NCBI RefSeq assembly: GCF_963674635.1
Contig: NZ_OY771475.1
Span: 3,889,001 to 3,953,000 of the forward strand
DNA: 64,000 bases
From: Breoghania sp.
GTDB lineage: Bacteria; Pseudomonadota; Alphaproteobacteria; Rhizobiales; Stappiaceae
Reading direction: 5' to 3'
Position numbers and translations under genes: made by a program
Shown: piece after piece, positions 31,456 through 40,555 of the stretch
Position numbering within the stretch: position 1 is the stretch's first letter
Layout of the letters: the number at the start of each line of letters is the position of its first letter
Notes under the pieces: model-generated
Databases searched by the model: none
What the model was told of the DNA's origin: nothing
The model's input: the letters and a program-made list of their open reading frames with translations, nothing else

Positions 31456-33279
31456 GTGCCGGGTAACAAGGGTTGGCGACATGCCGTCGCGACCTCGCGG
31501 CAGAATGCGAGAAACACATTGAGCGAGTATCTGCTCCGCTTCCCGCTGAGTGCCACGACACGCGCCTTTTTTGTCGGCGTGTTCGTGACCCTCGTCTCCC
31601 TGACCGGGCTGTCTTCGGCGGCCACGGCCGAGACGCGCTCGCTGAAGCTCTACAACAATCACACCGGTGAACGCGCCACCATCGCGTTCAAGCGCAACGG
31701 GCGCTACATCCAGTCGGGTCTGCGCGATCTGAACCAGTTCCTGCGCGACTGGCGGCGCAATGAAGCCACCAAGATGGACCCGGAACTGTTTGACCTCATC
31801 TGGCAGGTCTATCGCGAATCCGGCTCCAGCGATTACATTCACGTCGTCTCCGGCTATCGCTCCCCGGCAACCAACAACATGTTGCGGTCCCGCTCGCGCG
31901 GTGTTGCCAAGAAAAGCCAGCACATGCGCGGCAAGGCGATGGATTTCTTCATTCCCGGCGCCAATCTGGCCAAGCTGCGCGCCATCGGGCTGCGTCAGCA
32001 GGTTGGCGGCGTCGGCTATTATCCGACCTCCGGGTCCCCCTTCGTCCATATGGATACGGGCAGTGTGCGCCACTGGCCGCGCATGACGCGCCAGCAGCTT
32101 GCGCGCGTCTTCCCCAATGGGCGCACCATCCACATTCCCAGCGACGGCAAGCCGATGCCCGGCTACAAGCAGGCACTGGCCGAATTGCAGTCGCGCGACA
32201 GCCGCACACGTCCGGTCGCGGTTGCCTCCAATACGCGCGATACGGTTCGCAACAGCGTGCGTCCCTCTCCGCTCAACACGCGCGGCCAGGTTCTCACGGC
32301 TGCCGACAGCAATCCGGCCATCCGGCAGCCGGCCACCGCGGCCAATGCAGGGGGAGGGTCCCTTCTTGCATCGCTCTTCGGCCGCAATACGCCGACGCCA
32401 CCTGCAAATGTCGGCTCGCAGCCGGCCGAACCCGCGACGCCGAGCGTTGCGTCCACTGCCGGGTCGGGGGCGGTTCTTCCCGGTGTGCGCACTGCCGACG
32501 TGACCCCGCCGTCCAAGCCGGGTGAGCTGGCCCAGCCCGCTGCCATCGCGCAAGAAGAGCCCATCGCTTCCCCCGCCGCTCCCATCGTCGTAGCCGCCTT
32601 GCCGCTGGCCAAGCCGCAGCGCGTGAGCCGGCCGGTCGACGCCATCGATGCCATCGATGCGATCACCGCGGCTGGAAAACCGGGACGTGGGGGGGATGCC
32701 GTCAATCCGACGCTGGTCGCCTATGCGCCGGGATCAGAACCGGTTCCGGCCCTGCGTCCGCGCTCTTCCGCGCTTTCCAATTCTCAGCTTTCGAACGGTT
32801 CGGGCGTTCCGGGCGCCGAGCGGGGCGCGCGCCGCGCAACTGCGTCCGCTTCCGGGATCGGCGATCTGGTCGCCTCCGACGATCTTCGCAAGGAAGCCCG
32901 CGCGGCGCTGGCCAGCGCCTCCGCCAATCATGGCGCGGAGATAGCCGAGCGTGTTGAACGGACACTCGCCAAAGCGCGCGACAAGGCGCGGTCGCCTGTC
33001 CTGTCGGGCCGCATTCCGGCAAGCGCGCGCGATCCTTTCGCTCGCTTCGCGTCACTGCCGCGTCCCAACGAGGCGCGCATGATTTCCGGCGAGCACAGCA
33101 CCCGCACCAGCGCCTTCGCGGATCTGCACCATCCCGATCAACGCCAGCTGTCGGGGCTTCTCGACCGCCCGGCCCGGCTCTTCAACGCAGGCTTTGAGCG
33201 CCGCATCTATGGCTCCCTCAGGACCGACCGTTTCGATGGTCCCGCTGTGGTGACGCTGTCGCTTGTCTCGATCAACTAG
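31456..33279 (+). CDS. YcbK/DUF882-family murein peptidase with long disordered tail
   Basis: 607 residues. An N-terminal membrane anchor or signal (about 33-57, AFFVGVFVTLVSLTGLSSAAT) precedes a peptidase M15A/YcbK domain (about 60-215). Zn-binding motifs are SQHMRGKAMDFF and FVHMDTGSVRHWP, as in MepK-type endopeptidases that cut peptidoglycan cross-links. The family is normally about 180-220 residues; here nearly 390 extra Ala/Pro/Ser-rich residues follow with no recognisable domain, ending in a more ordered FNAGFERRIYGSLRTDRFDG. GTG 31456 is the only early start; no ATG is available. Periplasmic cell-wall remodelling is inferred. Confidence 0.87.
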   Translation: MPGNKGWRHAVATSRQNARNTLSEYLLRFPLSATTRAFFVGVFVTLVSLTGLSSAATAETRSLKLYNNHTGERATIAFKRNGRYIQSGLRDLNQFLRDWRRNEATKMDPELFDLIWQVYRESGSSDYIHVVSGYRSPATNNMLRSRSRGVAKKSQHMRGKAMDFFIPGANLAKLRAIGLRQQVGGVGYYPTSGSPFVHMDTGSVRHWPRMTRQQLARVFPNGRTIHIPSDGKPMPGYKQALAELQSRDSRTRPVAVASNTRDTVRNSVRPSPLNTRGQVLTAADSNPAIRQPATAANAGGGSLLASLFGRNTPTPPANVGSQPAEPATPSVASTAGSGAVLPGVRTADVTPPSKPGELAQPAAIAQEEPIASPAAPIVVAALPLAKPQRVSRPVDAIDAIDAITAAGKPGRGGDAVNPTLVAYAPGSEPVPALRPRSSALSNSQLSNGSGVPGAERGARRATASASGIGDLVASDDLRKEARAALASASANHGAEIAERVERTLAKARDKARSPVLSGRIPASARDPFARFASLPRPNEARMISGEHSTRTSAFADLHHPDQRQLSGLLDRPARLFNAGFERRIYGSLRTDRFDGPAVVTLSLVSIN

Positions 33280-33544
33280 GGTCGTGGCCGTTAAGAGCAG
33301 GCCTGGAATGGCCAGCAAGCGGCGTCTGACGGCTGCGTCTTTGCAAATCCCTGAAAACAGGGGCGGCTTGCCCCAAAGCCGACGTACCGCATCCGACCCG
33401 CTCGGCCAGGGCGCTCCTGTCTCGTTCATGGGGCGGTAACTCTGGTTTGAATATGCGTATTTGGGGGTGTGGATGGCCCGTCCGCGCCCTACATGTTCTT
33501 TCACCGTGACGGCATTCACGATCGGGAACAGGGCACCAGCATCC

Positions 33545-34921
33545 ATGGTTGATGACGAGACAAGGCGCGACCGCGAGGCAAACCGGCTTTCCGCGCGGGT
33601 GGGTCGCTATGCACGGGTGGGGACGCAGATGGGCGGGTTCGCCGCCAGGGTCGCAGGCGCGCGGCTGGTGGGCGGCGGGCGCGATCACGATCGCAATGCC
33701 GCGGAGCTGACGGCGTTGCTCGGCGGGCTCAAGGGCCCGCTCATGAAGGTTGCACAGCTCCTCTCCACCATCCCCGATGCCATTCCGGCCGAATATGCGA
33801 GCGAGCTTGCGACGCTGCAATCGGCGGCCCCGCCCATGGGCCGCGCCTTCGTGAAGCGGCGCATGATGGCAGAGCTCGGGCGCGACTGGCGAAACCGCTT
33901 CGAAGAATTCAACGACACGCCTTCGGCGGCAGCCTCGCTCGGTCAGGTGCATGAAGCGGTGGGGGCGGGCGGGCGCAAGCTTGCCGTGAAGCTGCAATAT
34001 CCGGACATGGCTTCCGCCGTGGAGGCGGATCTTGCTCAACTCGGCATGATCCTGTCGATCCACCGCCGCATGAAGCCCGCCATCGACACCAGCGAGATCG
34101 CGGAAGAATTGGGCGAGCGGGTGCGTGAGGAGCTGGATTATGTTCGCGAGGCGCGTCACATGGCGGCCTATCGCGAGATCTTTGCCGACGATCCCTCAAT
34201 CCGCGTGCCGGAGGTGGTGGAGGCGCTTTCCACGGGCCGCCTTCTCACCATGAGCTGGCTGGAGGGGCGCCCGCTTCTGGGCTATCGCGACCATCCGCTT
34301 GAGGCGCGCAACACCATTGCGCGCACCATGTTCAAGGCATGGTGGCATCCCTTCTCCCATGTGGGGCTCATTCACGGCGATCCGCATCTGGGCAACTACA
34401 CGGTGTTTGAGGAAGAGGGAGCGCCTGCGGGGATCAACCTGCTCGACTATGGCTGCATCCGCATTTTCCCAGGGCGATTCGTGGCGGGTGTCGTCGATCT
34501 TTATCGCGGTCTTCTTGAGGGTGATGAAGCGTGGGTCGTCCAGGCCTATGAGACATGGGGCTTCAAGGGGCTGACGCGGGAGCTGATCGATGCGCTCAAT
34601 ATCTGGGCCCGGTTCATCTACGGGCCGCTTCTGGATGACCGCACCCGCGCCATCGCGGACGGGGTCAGTCCGGCGGAATATGGCCGGCGGGAGGCGTTTC
34701 GTGTGCATCAGGCGTTGCGCGAACACGGGCCGGTCAAGGTGCCGCGGGAATTCGTGTTCATGGACCGTGCGGCGATCGGCCTCGGTGGTGTCTTCTTGCA
34801 CCTGAGGGCGGAATTGAACTTCTATCGGCTCTTCAACGAGCAGATTGAGGCGTTCGACCAAGGCGAGGTGGAGCGGCGGCAGGAGGCTCTGTTGACCGGC
34901 GTCGGCCTGCAACCTGCCTGA
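33545..34921 (+). CDS. ABC1/UbiB-family protein kinase-like (AarF) protein
   Basis: 458 residues, related to UbiB/ADCK kinase-like ATPases that support ubiquinone and lipid metabolism. Visible elements are a variant of the KxGQ motif (GPLMKVAQLLST), the Ala-rich nucleotide loop SAAASLGQVHEA, the VAVK-type lysine in LAVKLQYP, the catalytic HGDPHLGNYTV and DYG in place of DFG (LLDYGCIR). ATG 33545 (MVDDETRR) was selected; longer in-frame starts have no ribosome-binding site. It is not next to ubiquinone genes, so it is probably a paralogue rather than UbiB itself. Upstream 265 bp appear empty. Confidence 0.88.
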   Translation: MVDDETRRDREANRLSARVGRYARVGTQMGGFAARVAGARLVGGGRDHDRNAAELTALLGGLKGPLMKVAQLLSTIPDAIPAEYASELATLQSAAPPMGRAFVKRRMMAELGRDWRNRFEEFNDTPSAAASLGQVHEAVGAGGRKLAVKLQYPDMASAVEADLAQLGMILSIHRRMKPAIDTSEIAEELGERVREELDYVREARHMAAYREIFADDPSIRVPEVVEALSTGRLLTMSWLEGRPLLGYRDHPLEARNTIARTMFKAWWHPFSHVGLIHGDPHLGNYTVFEEEGAPAGINLLDYGCIRIFPGRFVAGVVDLYRGLLEGDEAWVVQAYETWGFKGLTRELIDALNIWARFIYGPLLDDRTRAIADGVSPAEYGRREAFRVHQALREHGPVKVPREFVFMDRAAIGLGGVFLHLRAELNFYRLFNEQIEAFDQGEVERRQEALLTGVGLQPA

Positions 34922-35057
34922 CAGGGGGCGGGGCTGGCACCAAAGAACAATTCCAGTTGACCCTACGAAGGGCTTGCGCTTCATTTCGTCGCAGTGTCTA
35001 TGGTTCACTTTCACTGGTGAGCGGACGGCCGATCAGGCATTCGCGAAGGGAGCGACA

Positions 35058-35342
35058 ATGAGTGAAAACAATCCTTCGGCGATGGATTACGCCGAACACG
35101 AGAAAACCTATGCCGGTTTCATCGCCTTTTCGAAGATTGGTGCGATCACCACGATCAACGTGGTTTTGTGTCTATTGATCTTCGGACTTGGCAGCGGCTA
35201 TTCCATTCTCGCTGGCTGGGTTGCATTATTGGCGACTATCGTCGCAGCCGTCGTCGGCCTTGCTCTGGGGCAAAAGGGCTGGATTCCCTCGGCATATGCC
35301 TTCGGGCTTGCCGGGCTGCTTGCGATCCTCACCGTCGCCTGA
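35058..35342 (+). CDS. aa3-type cytochrome c oxidase subunit IV
   Basis: 94 residues. Small accessory subunit of the alphaproteobacterial aa3 oxidase. The N-terminal MDYAEHEKTYAGFI signature is followed by a helix (about 23-45), here extended by two more hydrophobic segments to about residue 93, which is longer than the roughly 50-70 residues of the bacterial subunit. Shine-Dalgarno GAAGGGAG precedes ATG 35058. It sits 190 bp upstream of pntAA on the same strand, a linkage commonly seen in Hyphomicrobiales although the oxidase core genes lie elsewhere. Confidence 0.88.
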   Translation: MSENNPSAMDYAEHEKTYAGFIAFSKIGAITTINVVLCLLIFGLGSGYSILAGWVALLATIVAAVVGLALGQKGWIPSAYAFGLAGLLAILTVA

Positions 35343-35532
35343 GGCCGGTTCGGAGCGCAGCGGCGGCAGATTAATTCGGACTGGGGCTGGGTTATCCCCG
35401 CTTCATCCACAAACCGAGTGGCCCGGACACCCTTGAACGGTTACGGGCCGCTTGCATGTCAGACCGGGCACGGTCGGCGCGAAACGGGAAGCGTTTCGTG
35501 TGTCTTGCCGTGCTCCCCAAAGGGGGATGCGT

Positions 35533-36675
35533 ATGAAGATCGGGGTGCCGCTCGAACGCGACGCCGTAGAAACCCGGGTCGCCGCGACGCCGGATACGGT
35601 GAAGAAATACATTGCGCTCGGGTTCGAGGTGCTGGTGGAGAAAGGAGCCGGCAAGGCTTCGCGGATTCCGGATGCGGAATTCAAGGACGCCGGTGCCAAA
35701 ATCGTTCCCGACGCCGCCGCTGCGCTGAAGGATGCGGATCTGGTGCTGAAAGTGCGCCGTCCGACGGCGGCGGAGCTCGGCTCGATGAAAGCCGGCGCTC
35801 TCGTCATCGGCATCATGGATCCCTATGGCAATGAAAGCGACGTGGAGGCGATGGCCAAGGCCAACGTTGCCGCCGTTGCGATGGAATTCATGCCGCGCAT
35901 CACGCGCGCCCAGTCCATGGACGTGCTTTCCTCCCAGGCCAACCTCGCCGGCTACCAGTGCGTCATCGAGGGGGCCGCGGAATTCGATCGCGCGCTTCCG
36001 ATGATGATGACGGCCGCCGGCACCGTTCCCGCCGCGCGCGTCTTTGTCATGGGCGCCGGTGTGGCCGGTCTCCAGGCCATCGCCACGGCCCGTCGCCTGG
36101 GCGCCATCGTCACGGCCACGGACGTGCGTCCGGCCGCCAAGGAGCAGGTCGAATCGCTCGGCGCGAAGTTCATCGCGGTCGAGGATGACGAGTTCAAGCA
36201 GGCGGAAACCGCCGGTGGCTACGCCAAGCAGATGTCTGAGGAATATCAGAAGAAGCAGGCGGAGCTCGTTGCCTCCCACATCGCCAAGCAGGACATCGTC
36301 ATCACCACGGCGCTGATCCCGGGCCGTCCGGCTCCGCGCCTGGTCACCAAGGAAATGGTGGCCTCGATGAAGCCCGGTTCGGTCATCGTCGATCTGGCGG
36401 TGGAGCGTGGCGGCAACGTGGAAGGCGCAAAGCCTGGCAAGGTTGCCACGGTGAACGACGTCAAGATCGTCGGCCACCTGAACATGGCCGGCCGCATCGC
36501 CGCTTCCGCGTCTTCGCTTTACGCCAAGAACCTGCTGACCTTCGTCACGACGCTGGTCGACAAGGAGACCTCGTCGCTGAAGGTCAATTGGGAAGATGAA
36601 CTCGTGTCGGCAACGGTGCTGACCCGCGACGGCGCGGTCGTCCACCCGGCTTTTGCTCCGAAAGGGGATGAATAA
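35533..36675 (+). CDS. pntAA: Proton-translocating NAD(P) transhydrogenase subunit alpha, part 1
   Basis: 380-residue soluble NAD(H)-binding domain I of PntAB, which couples proton entry to hydride transfer from NADH to NADP+. The substrate-binding start [20 protein letters not shown], the [23 protein letters not shown]-loop region and the Rossmann motif [20 protein letters not shown] are seen. ATG 35533 follows AAGGGGGA. The stop codon overlaps the pntAB start by one base (TAATG). The split alpha subunit is typical of alphaproteobacteria such as Rhodospirillum. Confidence 0.96.
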   Translation: MKIGVPLERDAVETRVAATPDTVKKYIALGFEVLVEKGAGKASRIPDAEFKDAGAKIVPDAAAALKDADLVLKVRRPTAAELGSMKAGALVIGIMDPYGNESDVEAMAKANVAAVAMEFMPRITRAQSMDVLSSQANLAGYQCVIEGAAEFDRALPMMMTAAGTVPAARVFVMGAGVAGLQAIATARRLGAIVTATDVRPAAKEQVESLGAKFIAVEDDEFKQAETAGGYAKQMSEEYQKKQAELVASHIAKQDIVITTALIPGRPAPRLVTKEMVASMKPGSVIVDLAVERGGNVEGAKPGKVATVNDVKIVGHLNMAGRIAASASSLYAKNLLTFVTTLVDKETSSLKVNWEDELVSATVLTRDGAVVHPAFAPKGDE

Positions 36676-37157
36676 TGGCGAGCGAAATGGCTCTTGAGAA
36701 GGCGCGCGCCGCGGCTGATGCGGCGGAGACCGCTGCTGCGGCTGCCCGCGCTGCGGCGGATGCCGCACAGACTTATGCGGATCAGGCGATCTCCGGCGCG
36801 TCCGGGGCGGCAGATGCGGCAGGCGCCCTGGCGCATGCGGCGACCGGCGGTGCCATCGATCCGTTCGTGTTCCGTTTTGCGGTTTTCGTGCTGGCGATCT
36901 TCGTCGGTTACTACGTGGTGTGGTCGGTGACCCCGGCGCTCCACACGCCGCTCATGTCGGTGACCAACGCAATTTCCTCCGTCATCGTGGTCGGCGCGCT
37001 TCTGGCGGTCGGCGTGGACGCGGTGGCCGGTCAGGAAGCAAACACTGCCTGGGCTCACGGCTTCGGCTTCATCGCCCTCATTCTTGCATCGGTGAACATT
37101 TTCGGCGGGTTCCTGGTAACCAGCCGCATGCTCGCCATGTACAAGAAGAAGTCGTGA
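36675..37157 (+). CDS. pntAB: NAD(P) transhydrogenase subunit alpha, part 2
   Basis: 160 residues. Membrane part of the alpha subunit with three helices (about 67-87, 95-115 and 124-146): [31 protein letters not shown] is split over the first helix and loop, then [16 protein letters not shown] and [19 protein letters not shown]. The N-terminal 60 residues are an Ala-rich, heptad-like helix ([20 protein letters not shown]) absent from short family members. It translates from a start overlapping the pntAA stop and sits 13 bp before pntB. Confidence 0.94.
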   Translation: MASEMALEKARAAADAAETAAAAARAAADAAQTYADQAISGASGAADAAGALAHAATGGAIDPFVFRFAVFVLAIFVGYYVVWSVTPALHTPLMSVTNAISSVIVVGALLAVGVDAVAGQEANTAWAHGFGFIALILASVNIFGGFLVTSRMLAMYKKKS

Positions 37158-37170
37158 GAGGAACGGATCA

Positions 37171-38568
37171 ATGACAGCGAATTTCGCAGCCTTCCTCTAC
37201 CTGATTTCCGGCGTCCTGTTCATTCTGGCGCTGCGCGGTCTTTCTCATCCCACCACGTCGCGTCAGGGCAACGTGTTCGGCATGATCGGCATGGCGATCG
37301 CCATCCTGACCACGCTGGGCATTGCGGTTCCGAGCGGTTCCGGCTGGTTGCTGATCGTGCTCGGTCTCGCCATCGGCGGCGGCATCGGTGCGGTCATCGC
37401 GCGCCGCATTCCGATGACGGCCATGCCGCAGCTCGTCGCCGCCTTCCACTCGCTGGTCGGTCTGGCCGCGGTGCTGGTGGCAGCCGGTGCGCTCTATGCG
37501 CCGGAAGCCTTCGGCATTGGCGAAGTCGGCTCCATCCACGCCCAGGCGCTGGTGGAAATGTCGATCGGCGTGGCCATTGGTGCGATGACGTTCACCGGCT
37601 CGGTGATCGCGTTCCTGAAGCTTGATGGGCGCATGTCCGGCAAGTCGATCCTGCTGCCGGGTCGTCACGTCATCAACATCGCGCTGGCTGCCGCCATCGT
37701 GGTGATGATCATTGTGCTGACCATGACCGAGAGCCACACCGTCTTCTGGGTGATCGTGCTGCTGGCGCTTGCTTTTGGCGGCCTGATGATCATTCCGATC
37801 GGCGGCGCGGACATGCCGGTCGTCATCTCCATGCTGAACTCCTATTCGGGGTGGGCGGCTGCCGGTATCGGCTTCACGCTCGGCAACATGGCGCTGATCA
37901 TCACCGGTGCGCTGGTGGGCTCCTCCGGTGCGATCCTGTCCTACATCATGTGCAAGGGCATGAACCGGTCGTTCGTCTCGGTCATTCTCGGTGGCTTTGG
38001 CGGTGAAACTGCTGCAGCCGGCGGTGCCGGTGGCGGCGAGGAGCGTCCGGTCAAGCAGGGTGCGGCGGAAGACGCGGCCTACCTGATGAAGAACGCCTCC
38101 AAGGTCATCATCGTGCCGGGTTACGGCATGGCGGTCGCCCAGGCCCAGCACGCCCTGCGCGAGCTGGCCGACACGCTCAAGGCGGAAGGCGTCGAAGTCA
38201 AATACGCCATCCACCCCGTGGCGGGCCGTATGCCGGGTCACATGAATGTGCTGCTGGCGGAAGCCAACGTGCCTTACGACGAAGTGTTCGAGCTTGAGGA
38301 TATCAACTCCGAGTTCGCACAGGCGGACGTCGCCTTCGTCATCGGTGCGAACGACGTGACCAATCCGGCCGCGCGTGACGATCCCTCGTCCTCGATCTAC
38401 GGCATGCCGATCCTCGACGTGGACAAGGCCAAGACGGTCCTCTTCGTCAAGCGCGGCATGGGCTCCGGTTATGCGGGCATCCAGAACGAGCTGTTCTTCC
38501 TCGACCAGACCATGATGCTGTTCGGCGATGCGAAGAAGATGACGGAAGAAATCGTCAAGTCGATGTAA
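37171..38568 (+). CDS. pntB: NAD(P) transhydrogenase subunit beta
   Basis: 465 residues. The N-terminal half has eight to nine membrane helices (about 1-270) forming the proton channel with PntAB; a linker follows (about 270-295), then the NADP(H)-binding domain III. Family motifs are MPVVISMLNSYSGWAAAGIG, GYGMAVAQAQHALRELAD, YAIHPVAGRMPGHMNVLLAE and FVIGANDVTNPAARDDP. Ends the pnt operon before a strong terminator. Supplies NADPH for biosynthesis, including the GltBD reaction in the same window. Confidence 0.97.
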   Translation: MTANFAAFLYLISGVLFILALRGLSHPTTSRQGNVFGMIGMAIAILTTLGIAVPSGSGWLLIVLGLAIGGGIGAVIARRIPMTAMPQLVAAFHSLVGLAAVLVAAGALYAPEAFGIGEVGSIHAQALVEMSIGVAIGAMTFTGSVIAFLKLDGRMSGKSILLPGRHVINIALAAAIVVMIIVLTMTESHTVFWVIVLLALAFGGLMIIPIGGADMPVVISMLNSYSGWAAAGIGFTLGNMALIITGALVGSSGAILSYIMCKGMNRSFVSVILGGFGGETAAAGGAGGGEERPVKQGAAEDAAYLMKNASKVIIVPGYGMAVAQAQHALRELADTLKAEGVEVKYAIHPVAGRMPGHMNVLLAEANVPYDEVFELEDINSEFAQADVAFVIGANDVTNPAARDDPSSSIYGMPILDVDKAKTVLFVKRGMGSGYAGIQNELFFLDQTMMLFGDAKKMTEEIVKSM

Positions 38569-38597
38569 TCGACGCGGATTTCGTCGAAGAGATTGAA

Positions 38598-38626
38598 GGC
38601 CGCGCCCGCAGGGGCGCGGCCTTTTT
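38598..38626 (+). terminator. pnt operon terminator
   Basis: GGCCGCGCCC-GCAG-GGGCGCGGCC followed by TTTTT, 29 bp after pntB. Confidence 0.88.
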
Positions 38627-38655
38627 CGTATTCGGGAACGGCGTTTGCGGGCTGT

Positions 38656-38826
38656 GGCCCATCCTTCGAGACGGCGCTAAGGCGCCTCCTCCGGATGACG
38701 TTGTGGGTGAGGCGGGACTTTTAAAGGCTGGCCCGATCTGAAGCCTGCGCCTGCCCCCGACCTACAGCCGCAACACACTCAACGTCATCCTGAGGAGGGC
38801 GGAGCGCCCGTCTCGAAGGATGGGCC
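38656..38826. repeat. Large inverted-repeat element, copy B
   Basis: Arms 38656-38702 and 38781-38826 repeat the ATCCTTCGAGACGG and ATGACGTT cores of copy A, with a longer (about 78 bp) centre and a CGGAT substitution in the left arm. It lies between convergent pntB and the quinone reductase gene. Confidence 0.85.
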
Positions 38827-38954
38827 CCACACGCGCAGGGGTGCCAATGGTCCTTGCGCGTGGTCGTGCGGAGGTGTGTGAGGCTGTCGTGTTGCGCGTG
38901 AGGGGGATTTGTGGGCGTCTCTCGCGCAAGGCGTCTACGGGCCTCCCGCCCGCG

Positions 38955-39536
38955 TCAGATACCCTCTCGGCCCAGCTCCTCCATCTTTTCCAGCCAGCCC
39001 TTGCGCGTTGCCTCGTCGGCGGTCCCCGCGCCTCCGAACAGGATGGCCTTGAGTGGCTTCATTCCCACCATCGCCAGTACGTTGCGCTCAAACCCCTTGA
39101 GTCCGTGCGCCCGGTACCACAGGCGATAGAAAAAGGCGGGCATGCCCATGGTGACCACCAGGCGCGCGGTGCGCCCTTTGAAGCGGCCGTGGGGAAAGCC
39201 ACCGTCATTGTCCTCGAAGGCCGTGTCACGGTGGAAGACCTGCTCGAAGAAGGCCTTGGTGAGCGCGGGCAAGGTGCCAAGCCAGAGGGGAAAAAGGATG
39301 ACGATGTGCTCCGCCTCGCGCAAGGCGGCGTAGCTCTCCGCCAGACTGTCGGGGACGGGGCCGGAAAATTCGGCCTCGTTTCGCAGGATCGGAAAGTCGA
39401 GATCGCCGATCGTGATTTCCCGCACATTATGACCTGCGGCTTGCGCAGCCTTCACGTACGCATCGCCCAACGCCTGGCAAAGATGTGTGCCCGCGCGATC
39501 GGGATGTCCGTGAATGACCGTGATCGTTCGTGCCAT
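38955..39536 (-). CDS. NAD(P)H quinone reductase, flavodoxin-like fold (KefF/MdaB type)
   Basis: 193 residues, flavodoxin_2 family. FMN/FAD-dependent two-electron reduction of quinones or electrophiles. Seen: ITVIHGHPDRAGTHLCQAL (phosphate loop), ILFPLWLGTLPALTKAFFEQVF (flavin-binding loop, conserved PLW...P) and the C-terminal VLAMVGMKPLKAILFGG. ATG 39536 has a good GGAGGG site; a longer frame upstream contradicts it. A 34-bp imperfect palindrome 149-182 bp upstream may be an operator. No Kef channel gene is adjacent. Confidence 0.86.
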   Translation of the reverse strand: MARTITVIHGHPDRAGTHLCQALGDAYVKAAQAAGHNVREITIGDLDFPILRNEAEFSGPVPDSLAESYAALREAEHIVILFPLWLGTLPALTKAFFEQVFHRDTAFEDNDGGFPHGRFKGRTARLVVTMGMPAFFYRLWYRAHGLKGFERNVLAMVGMKPLKAILFGGAGTADEATRKGWLEKMEELGREGI

Positions 39537-39684
39537 GATGCGCCCTCCCTGTTTGCCAGTGAGCGCCCTTCGCGAACGATTGTCCAGTCTGCGCCTTTTG
39601 GCTTGCGGCACACGGGTGCCGGGCGCGACATGGAGGATGGCGGGAGCGGGAATGCGGGGAGGGCAGTCGCGTCTTGGCAAACGG

Positions 39685-39718
39685 AAACGGACCGTACGGT
39701 GACCCGTACAGTCCGTTT
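39685..39718. promoter_or_regulatory. 34-bp imperfect palindrome, candidate operator
   Basis: Arms AAACGGAC/GTCCGTTT, a C/A mismatch, then GTACGG/CCGTAC around TGAC. Upstream of the quinone reductase and downstream of rpsU; it contains the 10-bp dyad ACCGTACGGT. Confidence 0.45.
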
Positions 39719-39890
39719 TGATTTCGAACGCGGTCTATTCAGCTCGGCAGTCTGCGCTCTGAGCCGACTGGGTCCCGTCCCGCGCTCCCGGACCGAAGGT
39801 CGGGAATCGATTCACTTCCCGCGTTCCAACCGGAAACATCGGGTCGGGCAGAGAGTGAAATCGGGATCTTGGGAGGCGCAGGCGGCGCTC

Positions 39891-39911
39891 GATCAGGCCG
39901 TTGACCTGATC
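39891..39911 (-). terminator. Stem-loop just after rpsU
   Basis: GATCAGG-CCGTTGA-CCTGATC, 8 bp beyond the rpsU stop. It has no T run, so it is a weak terminator or an mRNA 3' stabiliser. Confidence 0.35.
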
Positions 39912-39919
39912 GCGGCAGC

Positions 39920-40147
39920 TTAGCGGCGGCCGGAACGACCGGTCAGCAGGCCTTCGCGCTGGGCGCGCTTGCGGGCCAGCTTGCGGGCGCGGCGGATGGC
40001 TTCAGCCTTTTCGCGCGCACGCTTTTCGGACGGCTTTTCAAAGTGGCCGCGGAGTTTCATTTCCCGGAAGATGCCTTCACGCTGCATCTTCTTCTTCAGC
40101 GCCTTGAGCGCCTGATCAACGTTGTTGTCGCGAACGAGAACTTGCAC
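39920..40147 (-). CDS. rpsU: Ribosomal protein S21
   Basis: 75-residue small-subunit protein that helps 16S rRNA 3'-end placement during initiation. The sequence [20 protein letters not shown], then [21 protein letters not shown] and a basic C-terminus ([15 protein letters not shown]), is the standard rhizobial form. The start is GTG 40147. A TATAAC hexamer 2 bp upstream looks like a -10 but is too close for a normal leader; GGGA 8-9 bases upstream is the only ribosome-binding site. Confidence 0.96.
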   Translation of the reverse strand: MQVLVRDNNVDQALKALKKKMQREGIFREMKLRGHFEKPSEKRAREKAEAIRRARKLARKRAQREGLLTGRSGRR

Positions 40148-40555
40148 GCGTTATATCCCGTGTTGCCGAACTGGTCAGGTTGTCTGATGTCTACCCGAAG
40201 CGCCGATCAGAGTTGGCCGGGTGGCCGGTCGAGATCGGGGCGATGCTCCGGCGCGCCGCACAAGGCGTCGCGAAAGTGGGCCGTTCCTTAGCAGATGCTC
40301 TGTGGCTTGTCCACTGTGGAGGGCCAAAGAATACACCGCCCATGACAATTGTCGAGGGATTGGCGCCCGGCAAGGCAAGGCGGCCAGGCTCGTCAAAATG
40401 CCCACTGATGCGGGTGGACGGGAGCTGCATGGGTCGGTAAGCTCGCCCACGTTGCGCCGGGTTAAAGCGTCCGTGGCCCTTGTGTGCCGGATGCCCGCAT
40501 CGTTTTCGCCCTCGATCCCGGACCGCGGCGAATCACTTTTTTCCGGAGCTATCCG
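40148..40555. other. 408-bp divergent intergenic region rpsU / MATE
   Basis: No supported gene. A CTGACC-N17-TATAAC promoter-like pair lies directly in front of rpsU on the minus strand. Nothing else was recognised. Confidence 0.45.

Noticed and set aside
38820..39923. 367-codon plus-strand frame
   Set aside because: Antisense to the quinone reductase, starts inside the inverted-repeat element and reads as high-GC shadow sequence.
40150..40178. rpsU promoter CTGACC-N17-TATAAC
   Set aside because: The -10 would end 2 bp before the GTG start, placing transcription start inside the gene; more likely chance or a site used with a different start.
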